A DNA stretch of 64,000 bases from Pseudomonas sp. UBA4194 (GCF_002379585.1 NZ_DFUE01000075.1:2884-66883), one strand, 5' to 3'. Shown: positions 10,988 through 20,829, counted from the stretch's first letter. Notes: a model not told the origin generated them from the letters alone. Made by a program: numbers and translations.

Positions 10988-13078
10988 ATGCTTATCGGTA
11001 GTTACTCTCCCTCGCTCGTCGTCATCTCCCTGTGCGTGGCGATGCTTGCCTCCTACACTGCCCTGGACCTGGTGGGCCGCATTGCCACTGCACAGGGCCG
11101 TGCCGTGTACCTGTGGATGGCCGGCGGCGCACTGGCCATGGGCGTAGGCGTGTGGTCCATGCATTTCATCGGTATGCTGGCGTTCAAACTGCCGATCCAG
11201 TTGGGCTTCGGCCTGGGCCTGACCGCCGCTTCGCTGTTGATCGCGATCCTCAGTTGCGGATTCGCCCTGTGGGTGGTCAGCCAGCCCAGTCTGCCCTGGC
11301 CACAGCTGGGCATAGGCGCGCTGATCATGGGGGCTGGCATCAGCACCATGCACTACACCGGCATGGCGGCCCTGGACATGCAACCGGGCATCGTTTACGA
11401 CCCAGGCCTGTTCGCCGCCTCCCTGGCCATTGCTGGCGGCGCCTCGGCGGCAGCCCTGTGGATCGCCTTCCGCCTACGCCACCCTACGCCCTACGTACGC
11501 ATCGCCCGGGGCGGCGCCGCGGTACTGATGGGCATCGCCATCGTCGGCATGCATTACACCGGGATGGCGGCTGCCAGCTTCCCCGAGGGCAGCGTGTGTG
11601 GCGGCGCTATCGACGGACTGACCGGCAATGGCCTGGACTATCTGGTACTGGTCACCACCTTGGCGGTGCTCAGCATCACCTTGCTGACATCGGTGCTGGA
11701 CGCCCGCATGGAGGCGCGCACCGCCGAACTGGCCAACTCCCTGACCCTGGCCAACCGTGAGCTCACTCAACTGGCCCTGCACGACAACCTGACCGGCCTG
11801 CCCAATCGCATGCTGCTGGCCGATCGTATCGGCCAGGCGATCCATCAGGTCGACGAACGAGGCGGCTGCTTTGCCCTGATGTTCATCGACCTGGATGGCT
11901 TCAAACCAGTCAACGACGCGTTCGGTCATCATATCGGCGATCAACTGCTGCGCGCGGTGGCCGGCCGCTTGCGGGGCCATCTGCATGGCCAGGACACGTT
12001 GGCGCGCATCGGCGGCGATGAGTTCGTGCTGCTGGTAGGGCTCGAAGAGGCGGGCGACGCCCCTGGTATCGCCGCGCGTCAGGTCGACCTGATCGCGCAA
12101 TCTTTCGAGGTCGCGGGTCAACAGCTCCAGGTATCGGCCAGCATCGGCATCGTCATCTACCCCGGCAACGGCCTGAATCAGCAAGAGCTGCTGATGAATG
12201 CCGACGCGGCCATGTACCACGCCAAGAATGCCGGCAAGAACGGCTACCGTTTCTTCGACGGTTCCATGAACACCAATGCCCGCAAGCAGTTGCAACTCTT
12301 GCAGGATCTGCGCCTGGCCGTACTGCGCAAGGAACTGCGGCTGTTCTATCAACCCAAGTTCGACGCTATCGGTGGTCACCCGGTGGGGGCTGAAGCGCTG
12401 CTGCGCTGGGAGCACCCGCAGCTGGGTTTGCTGATGCCCGATCAGTTCATCGATCTGGCCGAGAAAACCGGCCTGATCATCGACATCGGTGAGTGGGTAT
12501 TGGACGAGGCCTGCCGGCAGATGCGCCAATGGGTCCTGCTGGGGTATGCCTCGTGGCGCATGGCAGTCAACCTGTCCGCGCTGCAGTTCTGCCACGCCGG
12601 CCTGGTGCAAAGCGTCGCCGATGCCCTGGAGCGCCACGAACTCTCGGCCAACAGCCTGACCCTGGAAATCACCGAAAGCACCGCCATGAGCGATGCCGAT
12701 GCCAGCATGACGGTACTGCAGCGTTTGGCCGACATGGGCGTGGACCTGTCCATCGATGACTTCGGTACGGGCTATTCGAGCCTGATGTACCTCAAGCGGC
12801 TGCCAGCCAATGAGCTGAAGATCGACCGCGGCTTCGTCCGCGAACTGGAGCAGGACAGCGACGACGCGGCCATTGTCTCTGCCATCATCGCCCTGGGCCA
12901 GGCACTGGGGCTGCGCATCGTTGCCGAAGGGGTGGAGACCAGTAACCAGCGTCAGTTCCTGACTGAACTGGGCTGCAATTCGCTACAGGGGTATCTGCTG
13001 GGGCATCCCCTTCCCGCAGACCGCTTCATCAGCGATATTCAGGCCGCGCAGTACAATCAGGACCTCACCAGCGCCTGA
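10988..13078 (+). CDS. MHYT-GGDEF-EAL c-di-GMP enzyme (MucR/NbdA type)
   Basis: A 696-residue membrane protein. The N-terminal ~245 residues form an MHYT sensor of about seven helices, with SMHFIGM, MHYTGMAAL and MHYTGMAAA repeats; such domains are thought to bind a metal and sense a diatomic gas. A GGDEF domain follows with intact RIGGDEF, then an EAL domain with GAEALLRWEHP, DDFGTGYSS and AEGVET, so both synthesis and breakdown of c-di-GMP are chemically possible. The usual RxxD inhibitory site before GGDEF reads HGQD, so product inhibition may be lost. The ATG at 10988 begins MLIGSYSPSLVV; an earlier ATG at 10895 lies inside the REP array. P. aeruginosa MucR and NbdA have this architecture. 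Confidence 0.88.
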   Translation: MLIGSYSPSLVVISLCVAMLASYTALDLVGRIATAQGRAVYLWMAGGALAMGVGVWSMHFIGMLAFKLPIQLGFGLGLTAASLLIAILSCGFALWVVSQPSLPWPQLGIGALIMGAGISTMHYTGMAALDMQPGIVYDPGLFAASLAIAGGASAAALWIAFRLRHPTPYVRIARGGAAVLMGIAIVGMHYTGMAAASFPEGSVCGGAIDGLTGNGLDYLVLVTTLAVLSITLLTSVLDARMEARTAELANSLTLANRELTQLALHDNLTGLPNRMLLADRIGQAIHQVDERGGCFALMFIDLDGFKPVNDAFGHHIGDQLLRAVAGRLRGHLHGQDTLARIGGDEFVLLVGLEEAGDAPGIAARQVDLIAQSFEVAGQQLQVSASIGIVIYPGNGLNQQELLMNADAAMYHAKNAGKNGYRFFDGSMNTNARKQLQLLQDLRLAVLRKELRLFYQPKFDAIGGHPVGAEALLRWEHPQLGLLMPDQFIDLAEKTGLIIDIGEWVLDEACRQMRQWVLLGYASWRMAVNLSALQFCHAGLVQSVADALERHELSANSLTLEITESTAMSDADASMTVLQRLADMGVDLSIDDFGTGYSSLMYLKRLPANELKIDRGFVRELEQDSDDAAIVSAIIALGQALGLRIVAEGVETSNQRQFLTELGCNSLQGYLLGHPLPADRFISDIQAAQYNQDLTSA

Positions 13079-13270
13079 ACGTGAACGTGAACGTGATTTG
13101 CCGTGGATGGCCGGGGTAGGGGCACCCTCCACCCCAGTGCACATGGACACAGATCCACCTCCTGCTACCTGGTTGCGTCAATCATCCGCCGATCACGACC
13201 AATCCCCTTGCTAACTACTGGCACAAAGCCGGAAGATGCGCACAGTTGGATTTCTGGCCATGGAGCGACG
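13079..13270. other. intergenic gap with no gene seen
   Basis: About 190 bases separate the two c-di-GMP genes. It opens with three and a half copies of the hexamer GAACGT. The downstream frame stays open back to 13103, but that stretch is proline/serine-rich and does not look coding. A promoter for the next gene presumably lies here; no clear motif is seen. Confidence 0.4.
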
Positions 13271-16111
13271 ATGAGTTCCAATCCCTCGACCTTAGCGCTG
13301 CCCCCGGTGGGCACTGGCTCGGCTGATGAGCTATCGCTGGAGGCGATTCTGCGTGAGGCCCATGATTGGCCGCACAGCACCGCCTGGGCCTGGTACCGGG
13401 CTGGAGAACAGTTGCACCTTGAGGGGCAGGGCGACCTGCAGCGGCACTGGCCGGCGGTGTTGGCCAATCACGAACTCAAGCGCTTCTGCGACAGCTGCGA
13501 CCTGCAGATCTGGCCAACCGGTCAGGGCGAAGCCGTACTGGGCTGGCTTCTGGCACCTATCCATGTACCCCACGACGGCGCGCTGGCCGCGCTCGCCCGA
13601 CGCATTGGCCAACGCGTGCAGACCGATGCATTGGCCAGGGCCCAGATCACCCAACGGGTACTGTACGAAATCACCTACCTGGCCAGCTCCACGAGGGACC
13701 GTGCGGTGTTTCTGGTGGGCGTGCACAAACTGCTCGCCACCCTGATCGACGCGGAAAACTTCTACCTGGCGCTGTACGACAGCCAGAGCGGCAAGATCAG
13801 CTATCCCTATTACGTCGACGTGATCGACGTCGAAGCCCTGGAAGCGGAAAACTACGAGTTCCTCGACCGCGAGCATCTGTCGCTCACCGGCCAGGTGCTC
13901 ACCAGCGGCCAGCCGCTGTTGATCGACGCCCGCGGCATCGCTACCGCCCAAGGCGAAGGGCGTTTCTACTGCGTGGGGCATATTCCTGAATTCTGGATGG
14001 GCTCGCCCCTGAAGAACTCGTCCGACGAAGTCTTCGGCATGATCGCCATGCAGGTCTACGACGTGCACCGCGCCTACAGCGCCGAAGACCGCGCGCTGTT
14101 TCTGGTGGTTGCGCGGCACGTGGCGATGGCCCTGGACCGTATTCTGCACCGCGCCGATCTGGAAGAGACGGTGTCGCGGCGCACCCAGGAACTGTCCCAG
14201 CTCAATGCCGCGCTGCGCCTGGAGGTGTCCGAGCGCAAGCGCGCGGAGCACCTGCAAGTGGCGTTGTTCCAGATCGCCGAGCTGTCCAGCCAGCCGGGCG
14301 ATATCGATGGGCTCTACCACAGCCTGCATCTGATCGTCGGCGACCTGCTCTACGCGCGCAACTTCTACATCGCGCTGTTCGATGGCAGTACCGGCGAAGT
14401 CAGTTTTCCGTATTACGTCGATGAACAGATTGCCACTTGCCCGCCGCCGCGCCGTGGTCGGCGCGGCTTGACCGAGTATGTGATACGCCAGCGCCGGGCC
14501 TGCCTGATCGATTTCGACGAGGCCACGCGACTGATGGCAATGGACGAAGTGGAGGACCAGCGTGACCCCATGCGCTCCCAGTCCTGGCTGGGCATCCCAC
14601 TGTTCGATGAGGATCGCGTACGCGGTGTGCTGGTGGTGCAGAGCTATGCAGCGGATGTGCGCTACAGCCTGCGCGACCAGGACCTGCTGACCTTCGTGTC
14701 GCGGCACATCGACACCGCACTGTCGCGCCGCAGCGCCGCCGAGGCCATCTATGAGGCCAACCTCAAGCTCGAAGCGCGTGTGCAAAGCCGTACCCGCGAG
14801 CTCGACCATGCCAATGCCAAGCTGCAATACGAAAACGCCCACGATTCGCTGACTGCCTTGCCCAATCGGACCCACCTGCAGCAGCGGCTCCAGGCTGCCT
14901 GGGATGACTACCAGCAAAGCGGCCGTGAGCTGGTGGTGATGTTCATCGACCTGGACCGTTTCAAGATGGTCAACGACAGCTTTGGTCATCATTTCGGTGA
15001 CCAGCTGCTGATGGAGGCGGCCAACCGCCTGCGCAGTTGCCTGCGCGATGCGGACCTGCTGGCCCGCCTGGGCGGTGACGAGTTTGCCGTGCTGGCCCCG
15101 GAATCCACGCTGGATACCGCGGTCGACATCGCCGAACGCATTCTGGTGGCTTTCGACCTGCCATTCCTGATCAATGGCCACGAGGTCTTTTCTTCCTGCA
15201 GTATCGGTATCGTCGGCGCCGACAGCCAGTTCCATGCCGAGCCGGCCGATCTGCTGCGCGACGCCGACAAGGCCATGTACCGGGTCAAGAGCGCCGGGCG
15301 TGACAGCTATGCGGTTTTCAACCAAGCCTTGCGTCGAGAGGTCTCCGATCAGGTCGAACAGGAGGGCGCGCTGCGCAATGCACTCAAGCGCAGCGATGAA
15401 CTGCTGCCCTATTTCCAACCCATCGTCGACGTGCAAACGGGCGAGTTGCTGGCGTTGGAAGCCTTGATCCGCTGGCGTCAGCCCGATGGCCGCATCGTTG
15501 CGCCGGGGCATTTTCTGCCAGCGCTGGAAGGCCTGCGTCTGATCGGCCGGCTGGACCTGTACATGCTCACCTGTGTGGCGCAGATACTGGCTCAGCCCGG
15601 ACACGAACATTGGCCACCGGTGCACGTCAATTGTTCGAGCTACAGCATCACCCGAACGGATTTTGCCTATGAGGTGCTCGCGCTGCTGGCGCGGTATCAG
15701 GTCGCTCCTGGGCGGATTTGCCTCGAACTCACCGAGGGCGCGTTGGTGGCCGAGCCGGCCATGGCCCAGCGCACCATGCAGCAATTGGCCGAGCAGGGCA
15801 TGACGGTGGTCCTGGACGACTTCGGGGCGGGGTTCTCGTCCCTGAGCTACGTGCACCAATATCAGTTCACCGGGCTTAAGATCGACAAGTCGTTCATCCT
15901 CGAGCTCACCACCAGTTCACGCAGTCGCGCCATCGTGCGCGCCATCGTGCGCATGGCCGAGTCCCTGGGCCTGACCGTGGTGGCCGAAGGGGTCGAGGAC
16001 CTGGGCACCCTGGAGTTGCTGCGGGAAATGGGCGCGGGTCAGGCCCAGGGCTATTACTTTGCCAAACCGATGCCGTTCAGCGAGTTGAGCGAACAGGGTT
16101 TTTTGGACTGA
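13271..16111 (+). CDS. GAF-GAF-GGDEF-EAL bifunctional c-di-GMP protein
   Basis: A 946-residue cytoplasmic protein. Two GAF-like sensor modules (about 115-295 and 325-480) share paired motifs such as NFYLALYDSQSGKISYPYYV and NFYIALFDGSTGEVSFPYYV, so they arose by duplication. Coiled-coil linkers separate them. The GGDEF domain keeps RLGGDEF and an RDAD inhibitory site. The EAL domain keeps LEALIRW, ELTEG, DDFGAGFSS, LKIDKSF and AEGVED, so both halves look active. There is no membrane segment. The ATG at 13271 follows GGAGCG. The GAF ligand cannot be read from sequence. Confidence 0.88.
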   Translation: MSSNPSTLALPPVGTGSADELSLEAILREAHDWPHSTAWAWYRAGEQLHLEGQGDLQRHWPAVLANHELKRFCDSCDLQIWPTGQGEAVLGWLLAPIHVPHDGALAALARRIGQRVQTDALARAQITQRVLYEITYLASSTRDRAVFLVGVHKLLATLIDAENFYLALYDSQSGKISYPYYVDVIDVEALEAENYEFLDREHLSLTGQVLTSGQPLLIDARGIATAQGEGRFYCVGHIPEFWMGSPLKNSSDEVFGMIAMQVYDVHRAYSAEDRALFLVVARHVAMALDRILHRADLEETVSRRTQELSQLNAALRLEVSERKRAEHLQVALFQIAELSSQPGDIDGLYHSLHLIVGDLLYARNFYIALFDGSTGEVSFPYYVDEQIATCPPPRRGRRGLTEYVIRQRRACLIDFDEATRLMAMDEVEDQRDPMRSQSWLGIPLFDEDRVRGVLVVQSYAADVRYSLRDQDLLTFVSRHIDTALSRRSAAEAIYEANLKLEARVQSRTRELDHANAKLQYENAHDSLTALPNRTHLQQRLQAAWDDYQQSGRELVVMFIDLDRFKMVNDSFGHHFGDQLLMEAANRLRSCLRDADLLARLGGDEFAVLAPESTLDTAVDIAERILVAFDLPFLINGHEVFSSCSIGIVGADSQFHAEPADLLRDADKAMYRVKSAGRDSYAVFNQALRREVSDQVEQEGALRNALKRSDELLPYFQPIVDVQTGELLALEALIRWRQPDGRIVAPGHFLPALEGLRLIGRLDLYMLTCVAQILAQPGHEHWPPVHVNCSSYSITRTDFAYEVLALLARYQVAPGRICLELTEGALVAEPAMAQRTMQQLAEQGMTVVLDDFGAGFSSLSYVHQYQFTGLKIDKSFILELTTSSRSRAIVRAIVRMAESLGLTVVAEGVEDLGTLELLREMGAGQAQGYYFAKPMPFSELSEQGFLD

Positions 16112-16155
16112 ATCGCCCTATGATAAGCACCGACACCCTTTTCCAGAGCTAGAAC

Positions 16156-17553
16156 ATGAGTGAACTCGCCCCTGCTCGCGCCGATGTCCTGATTATCGGT
16201 GGAGGTCTGAGCGGCACGCTGTTGGCCGTTCAATTGCTTCGTCAGCCTGCTGCCCGTCGGATCGTCATCATCGAGCCACGCCCGGAGTTGGGCCGCGGTG
16301 AAGCCTACAGTGCCACCGAGCTGGGTCATACCCTCAACGGCAACGCTGCGCGCATGAGTGTGGACCCGGACAACGCCGATGACCTGACCGAATGGCTGCA
16401 GGCGTTCATCGCCCAGGGCGGCTGGCCCGAGTCGGTCGAGCAGGGGGTGCCGGTGGCCGAGCTGTTCCCGCCCCGCGGTATATTCGGCCTGTACGCCCAG
16501 CAAAGGTTGGCCGAAGCCCGGCAAGTGGGCGCCCGCCATGGCTCGAGCGTGGAGCATGTGCGCGAGCAGGCGGTGGATCTGCAGCCATTGGACGCGGGAC
16601 TGCTCGTACGCCTGGCCGATGGGCAGCAGTGGCACGCCACCCAGGCGGTGCTGGCCACCGGCATGTTCGCCGCCGCCCGCACCGCCCAGATAACCCCGGG
16701 TGGACTCAACGCCGCAGCCGTTGACCCGTGGGACGTAGCGGCCATGCGCAAGCTCGACCCGCAGGCGCGGGTATTGATCATCGGCTCCGGGTTGACCATG
16801 GTCGACGCCGTGGTCTCCCTGCACAAGGCCGGTCACTGTGGCCCTGTGTCGGTCATCTCGCGGCATGGGCTGTGGCCTCACGTGCGTCGACAGCCTCCGG
16901 CCTGGCCGGATTTTCTTGGCCAGGACCTGAGCCTGCGCACGCCACGTCAGGTGATGGCCGCGCTGCGCGCACAATGTCGCCTGGCCATGGCCCAGGGCAT
17001 CGACTGGCAGGCACCGCTGGATACCGTGCGGGTACACGTGGCTCGGCTGTGGAGCCAGGCCAGTGAACGGCACAAGCGACAGTTCGTGCGGCATGTTCGG
17101 CCGTGGTGGGAAAGCCATCACCACCGCTCGCCACCGCCCAGCGCAGCGTTGCTGGAAAAATTGATCGGGGCAGGGCGGCTGAGCATTCGTGCGGCCACGC
17201 TCAAGCAGGTCGAAGGCACCTGCATCGGCGTACGGGCCAAGGGCCAGGATGAGCTGGAGGTCATTCGCGGGGATGCCTTGATCAACTCCACCGGTATCGA
17301 ATACGACTGGCGCCGGGTGGACAAGCCGTTGCCGCAGCAGTTGCTGGCGCGCGGATTGATTCAGCCCGGGCCACTGGCGCTGGGCATATTGGCTACGGAG
17401 CAGGGCGCGGTGATCGACGCCGAGGGTGTGGCGGCCTCCAACCTGTTCGCCATGGGGCCGCCGCTTCGCGGCATGTGGTGGGAGAGTACGGCGGTGACTG
17501 ATGTGGCGCTACAGGCCAAGGCATTGGCCGGGGTGTTGGCTGGGGAGGGGTGA
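16156..17553 (+). CDS. FAD/NAD(P)-binding flavoprotein (HpyO/YdhS-like)
   Basis: A 465-residue protein of the FAD-NAD(P)-binding family often annotated as hydroxyacylglutathione- or urate-hydroxylase-like. It has an N-terminal dinucleotide fold (DVLIIGGGLSGTLLAVQL), the acidic ribose-binding end IVIIEPRPELGRGEAYS, and a second Rossmann motif (RVLIIGSGLTMVDAVVSL) near residue 205. The C-terminus has the FAD-binding AMGPPLRGMWWESTAVTD. There is no signal or membrane segment. The substrate is unknown. It stands alone between the GGDEF-EAL gene and a REP element, and the ribosome binding site is weak. Confidence 0.75.
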   Translation: MSELAPARADVLIIGGGLSGTLLAVQLLRQPAARRIVIIEPRPELGRGEAYSATELGHTLNGNAARMSVDPDNADDLTEWLQAFIAQGGWPESVEQGVPVAELFPPRGIFGLYAQQRLAEARQVGARHGSSVEHVREQAVDLQPLDAGLLVRLADGQQWHATQAVLATGMFAAARTAQITPGGLNAAAVDPWDVAAMRKLDPQARVLIIGSGLTMVDAVVSLHKAGHCGPVSVISRHGLWPHVRRQPPAWPDFLGQDLSLRTPRQVMAALRAQCRLAMAQGIDWQAPLDTVRVHVARLWSQASERHKRQFVRHVRPWWESHHHRSPPPSAALLEKLIGAGRLSIRAATLKQVEGTCIGVRAKGQDELEVIRGDALINSTGIEYDWRRVDKPLPQQLLARGLIQPGPLALGILATEQGAVIDAEGVAASNLFAMGPPLRGMWWESTAVTDVALQAKALAGVLAGEG

Positions 17554-17572
17554 TATGAGGGCGCCGGCTGGC

Positions 17573-17648
17573 GCCTTCGCGGCTGGACGCCGCTCCTACA
17601 GGGGGGGCGGGGTCATTCTTGGGGCGGTTTAGGGCCGCGAAGAGACCC
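17573..17648. repeat. REP element pair
   Basis: Twenty bases after the preceding stop lies CCTTCGCGGCTGGACGCCGC followed by TCCTACAGGGGGGG. A partial reverse partner, GGCCGCGAAGAGACCCC, lies at 17633. The same family forms the near-perfect palindrome at 37213..37283 and the partial copy at bases 2-20. Such elements are common just downstream of Pseudomonas genes, where they act as transcript ends or gyrase/IHF sites. Confidence 0.75.
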
Positions 17649-17678
17649 CATCAGTTCAGGCCGATAGCCTGGGAATTA

Positions 17679-17764
17679 TGGTGCGAGGTGCGGGAATCGA
17701 ACCCGCACAACCAAAGGTCGTCAGATTTTAAGTCTGATGCGTCTACCAATTTCGCCAACCTCGC
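17679..17764 (-). tRNA. tRNA-Leu (UAA anticodon)
   Basis: The complement strand folds as a class II tRNA of 86 nt including an encoded CCA. The acceptor stem is GCGAGGT with ACCTCGC, the D arm contains AAATTGGTAGACGC, the anticodon stem TCAGA/TCTGA encloses loop CTTAAAA giving anticodon TAA, a long variable arm follows, and the T arm is GCGGGTTCGATTCCCGC. The long variable arm and anticodon identify leucine. Confidence 0.96.
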
Positions 17765-18030
17765 TTGTGCGCGCATCATACTGATATGTCTGAAAATTGT
17801 CATGCGCTAATGCGCCGCTCCAAGCCCAGCTGGCAAGCGGCTGCCCGCTGCCGGCCCGGCGCTGGGTTGGCGACCGATTTGCCGTTAGTGACGGCAGTGT
17901 CTGACGCGGGCGGCACATATTTGCTACTGTGTGGTCCCAATTGCTATCCCGCATCCGTGCCAGGGTTGGATGACCGGAAACCGGCCCGAGTGTGCCCACC
18001 AGAGCCCTCAGCCGCACCAGGAGATCTTCT
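17765..18030. other. leader between tRNA-Leu and bphP
   Basis: These 266 bases hold the promoter side of both the tRNA (read leftward) and the phytochrome gene (read rightward). Several short frames exist but none has a convincing start or a recognisable product. The heme oxygenase gene bphO, which often sits just upstream of bphP, is not here. Confidence 0.5.
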
Positions 18031-20301
18031 GTGACACCAAGCGAGACCGCAGCCGTTCTTGCCGCTGCCACCGAGCAGTGCGCCCGCGAGCCTATCCGCA
18101 TTCCCGGCAGCATCCAGCCTCAAGGCTTCCTGATGGTATTCGATGCCCAGGGCGAGGCCGTGTTGCAGGTCAGTCAGAACGTGCGCCAGTGGCTGGGGCT
18201 GGAGCCGCACGCACTGCTGGGCACTGCCGTGCGCGACCTGTTCGAGCAGGGGCAGGCATTGACCGCGCGGCTGGGCCAGTGGGCCGGCGAGGAACAGCAA
18301 CCGTTCCACTTCGCCGACGTGCGTTTCGCCATCGGTAGCCGTACCGCCCGCGCCACAGCGATGATGGTGCACCGTATCGATGGCGTGATCATCGCCGAGT
18401 TCGAACCGAGTTCCGAAGAGGGGCATGCCTACGGCAACCTCTACCCCCTGGTAAGAACCTTTCTGGTGCAGTTGCAGGACGCCCAGGACATCGACGAGTT
18501 GTGTCGGCGTTCGGTAGCGGAGGTCAAACGCATCACCGGTTTTGGCAGGGTCAAGTCCTATCGCTTCGACGACGAAGGCAATGGCGTGGTCAACGCCGAG
18601 GTGCTGGACGACGGCTACCCCAGTTATCTGGGTCTGTGCTTCCCGGCTTCGGACATTCCCCAGCAGGCGCGTGAGCTCTATTGCAGCAACCGCATTCGGG
18701 TCATCGAAGACGCCAACTACGCGGCGTCGCCTCTGGTACCCCAGCACAACCCTGCCACGGGCACTGACCTGGACTTGAGCTACGCCGCGCTGCGCAGCGT
18801 TTCGCCCGTCCACCTGCAGTACATGCGCAATATGCGCACCCTCGCCTCGATGTCCATTTCCATCGTGGTCGATGGGCGTCTGTGGGGTCTTATTTCCTGC
18901 CATCACCACGAGCCCCATGCCGTCGGCTTCCAGACCCGCACAGCGTGTGAGTTGCTTGGCAGCGTGCTGTCCCTGCAAATCGAAACCAAGGAAGTGCACG
19001 CCGCCAACCAGCGCATGCTCGAGCTGCGCCGCAGCATCGTCCAGTTGCTGTCGGCCATGGCCGATCACGACAGCGTTCGTGACGGGCTGCTGGCCGTACC
19101 CGACGCTTTCGTGGGCTTTGCTCGTGCCAGCGGCGCGGCGATCCTCGCCGAGGCCCGCTGCGAACTGCTGGGCGATACGCCGCCGCAGGCCATGGTCGAT
19201 GCGTTGGCCCACTGGCTGGCCCAGCGCGGCAGTGAGGAAATATTCCATAGCGACAACGTCAGTCGCGATATCCCGGCGCTTCCCGAACTGGCCCGGTACT
19301 GCGGCGGTGTGCTGGCCGTGGCGATTTCCGAAATCCACTCCCATTATCTGATCTGGTTCCGACCCGAGCAGGCGCGGACGGTCAACTGGGCAGGCCGCCC
19401 GGACAAGACCCTGGCGGATTCCGGTGCGCTGCACCCGCGCCACAGTTTCGAAGTGTGGCAGCAGAACGTCAGTGGTTTCTCCGTTCCGTGGGACAGCCTG
19501 GAAGTCGAAGGCGTCCATGAGTTGCGCACCGCCGTGTTGGGTATCGTGTTGCGCAAGGCCGAAGAACTCGCGCAGTTGGCCGGCGAACTGAAAAAATCCA
19601 ACAAGGAGCTCGAGGCGTTCTCCTACAGCGTGTCCCACGACCTGCGTGCGCCGCTGCGGCACATTGCTGGCTACGCCGAGCTGCTACAGGATTTCGAAGG
19701 CGACAAGCTGTCCGAGCGCGGCATGCGTTTCCTCGAGCACATTGGTGAATCGGCGCGCTTTGCCGGCACCCTGGTGGACAATCTGCTGAGCTTCTCGCAG
19801 ATGGGCCGTTCGGCACTGCGCTTCACCGATGTCGACCTCAATGCGCTGGTGGACTCGATCCGTACCGAGATGGCGCCCGACTTCGAAGGGCGCTCGCTGG
19901 AGTGGCGAGTCGAGCCGTTGCCGCGCGTGGTCGGCGACGCCGCGTTCATTCATCTGGCGCTGCGCAACCTGTTGTCCAACGCCATCAAATACAGTCGCAC
20001 CCGCGACCACAGCGTCATCGACGTGGGTGCCTATGAAGAGGGCACCGAGGTGGTCGTGTTCGTCCGCGACAACGGTGTGGGTTTCGATATGGAATACGCC
20101 GGCAAGCTGTTCGGGGTGTTCCAGCGCCTGCACCGCATGGAGGAATTCGAAGGAACGGGCATTGGCTTGGCCAGTGTTCGTCGTATAATCGAGCGTCACG
20201 ACGGTCGGGTGTGGGCAGAAGGGGCGCTGAATGAAGGCGCGACCTTCTTCATGGCGCTACCCAAGCGCGAACACCCCGCCAGCAATCATCTACCGAGGTA
20301 A
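18031..20301 (+). CDS. bphP: bacteriophytochrome histidine kinase
   Basis: A 756-residue red/far-red light sensor using biliverdin. The chromophore cysteine is at position 17 (EQCAREPIRIPGSIQPQG), followed by PAS, GAF (FPASDIPQQARELY and LQYMRNMRTLASMS) and PHY with the tongue motif PRHSFEVW. The kinase part has the phospho-acceptor His536 in SVSHDLRAPLRH and an HATPase domain (NLLSNAIKYSR, DNGVGFD, GTGIGLA). The start is GTG: AGGAG lies seven bases before it, and the upstream in-frame ATG at 17992 adds an Arg-rich extension without this site. A CheY-like partner follows after three bases. No heme oxygenase is adjacent, so biliverdin must come from elsewhere. Confidence 0.95.
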   Translation: MTPSETAAVLAAATEQCAREPIRIPGSIQPQGFLMVFDAQGEAVLQVSQNVRQWLGLEPHALLGTAVRDLFEQGQALTARLGQWAGEEQQPFHFADVRFAIGSRTARATAMMVHRIDGVIIAEFEPSSEEGHAYGNLYPLVRTFLVQLQDAQDIDELCRRSVAEVKRITGFGRVKSYRFDDEGNGVVNAEVLDDGYPSYLGLCFPASDIPQQARELYCSNRIRVIEDANYAASPLVPQHNPATGTDLDLSYAALRSVSPVHLQYMRNMRTLASMSISIVVDGRLWGLISCHHHEPHAVGFQTRTACELLGSVLSLQIETKEVHAANQRMLELRRSIVQLLSAMADHDSVRDGLLAVPDAFVGFARASGAAILAEARCELLGDTPPQAMVDALAHWLAQRGSEEIFHSDNVSRDIPALPELARYCGGVLAVAISEIHSHYLIWFRPEQARTVNWAGRPDKTLADSGALHPRHSFEVWQQNVSGFSVPWDSLEVEGVHELRTAVLGIVLRKAEELAQLAGELKKSNKELEAFSYSVSHDLRAPLRHIAGYAELLQDFEGDKLSERGMRFLEHIGESARFAGTLVDNLLSFSQMGRSALRFTDVDLNALVDSIRTEMAPDFEGRSLEWRVEPLPRVVGDAAFIHLALRNLLSNAIKYSRTRDHSVIDVGAYEEGTEVVVFVRDNGVGFDMEYAGKLFGVFQRLHRMEEFEGTGIGLASVRRIIERHDGRVWAEGALNEGATFFMALPKREHPASNHLPR

Positions 20302-20304
20302 GCG

Positions 20305-20766
20305 ATGCTCAAACCCATTCTTCTGGTCGAGGACAATCCCAAAGACCTGGAGCTGACCCTGGTTGCCCTCGAGCGCAGCCAGTTGGCCAACGAAGTGATC
20401 GTCATGCGTGACGGCGCTGAAGCACTTGACTACCTGTTACGCCGCGGTGCTCACGCCGATCGCGCCGAAGGCAACCCCGCCGTACTGCTGCTCGATCTGA
20501 AACTGCCCAAGGTCGATGGCCTCGAAGTGCTCAAGATGGTGCGTGAAACCGCTGACCTGCGCAGTATTCCTACGGTGATGCTGACCTCTTCCAAGGAAGA
20601 GCCTGATCTGGAACGTGCCTACTCGTTGGGAGTGAACGCTTACGTGGTCAAGCCGGTCGAATTCAAGGAATTTGTTTCGGCCATCTCCGACCTCGGGGTT
20701 TTCTGGGCGGTGCTCAACGAGCCACCCCCCGGCTCCCTGCGCATCGTTCGCCGCCCAGGCTCCTGA
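20305..20766 (+). CDS. CheY-like response regulator of the phytochrome
   Basis: A 153-residue single-domain receiver of the Rcp1 type that commonly partners phytochrome kinases. The acidic pocket is in LLVEDN (Glu9/Asp10), the phospho-acceptor is Asp64 in LLLDLKLPKVDG, and the switch residues are Thr in VMLTSS and Lys in VVKPVEF. There is no output domain, so it acts by protein contact or as a phosphate shuttle. Its ATG lies three bases after the bphP stop, preceded by GAGGTAAGCG, so the two are co-translated and probably form a cognate pair. Confidence 0.9.
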   Translation: MLKPILLVEDNPKDLELTLVALERSQLANEVIVMRDGAEALDYLLRRGAHADRAEGNPAVLLLDLKLPKVDGLEVLKMVRETADLRSIPTVMLTSSKEEPDLERAYSLGVNAYVVKPVEFKEFVSAISDLGVFWAVLNEPPPGSLRIVRRPGS

Positions 20767-20829
20767 GTCAGGCTCGGCGGCAGAGCTCCGTCGGGTCCGA
20801 AGCACTACAGTATTTGACATCGGACACCT

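Noticed and set aside
13073..13096. GAACGT hexamer repeats after the MHYT gene
   Set aside because: Only about three and a half copies, with no symmetry or nearby element; probably chance or simple slippage.
13331..15859. 842-codon minus-strand open frame opposite the GAF-GGDEF-EAL gene
   Set aside because: No recognisable domain or ribosome binding site; the plus strand encodes intact GGDEF and EAL signatures.
17679..17764. tRNA-Leu as an attachment site for an integrated island
   Set aside because: No integrase gene or repeated tRNA 3' end is seen near it; the flanking genes look like core genome.
17944..19662. 572-codon minus-strand frame opposite bphP
   Set aside because: Composition and position mark it as the complement of the phytochrome gene, whose motifs are unambiguous.
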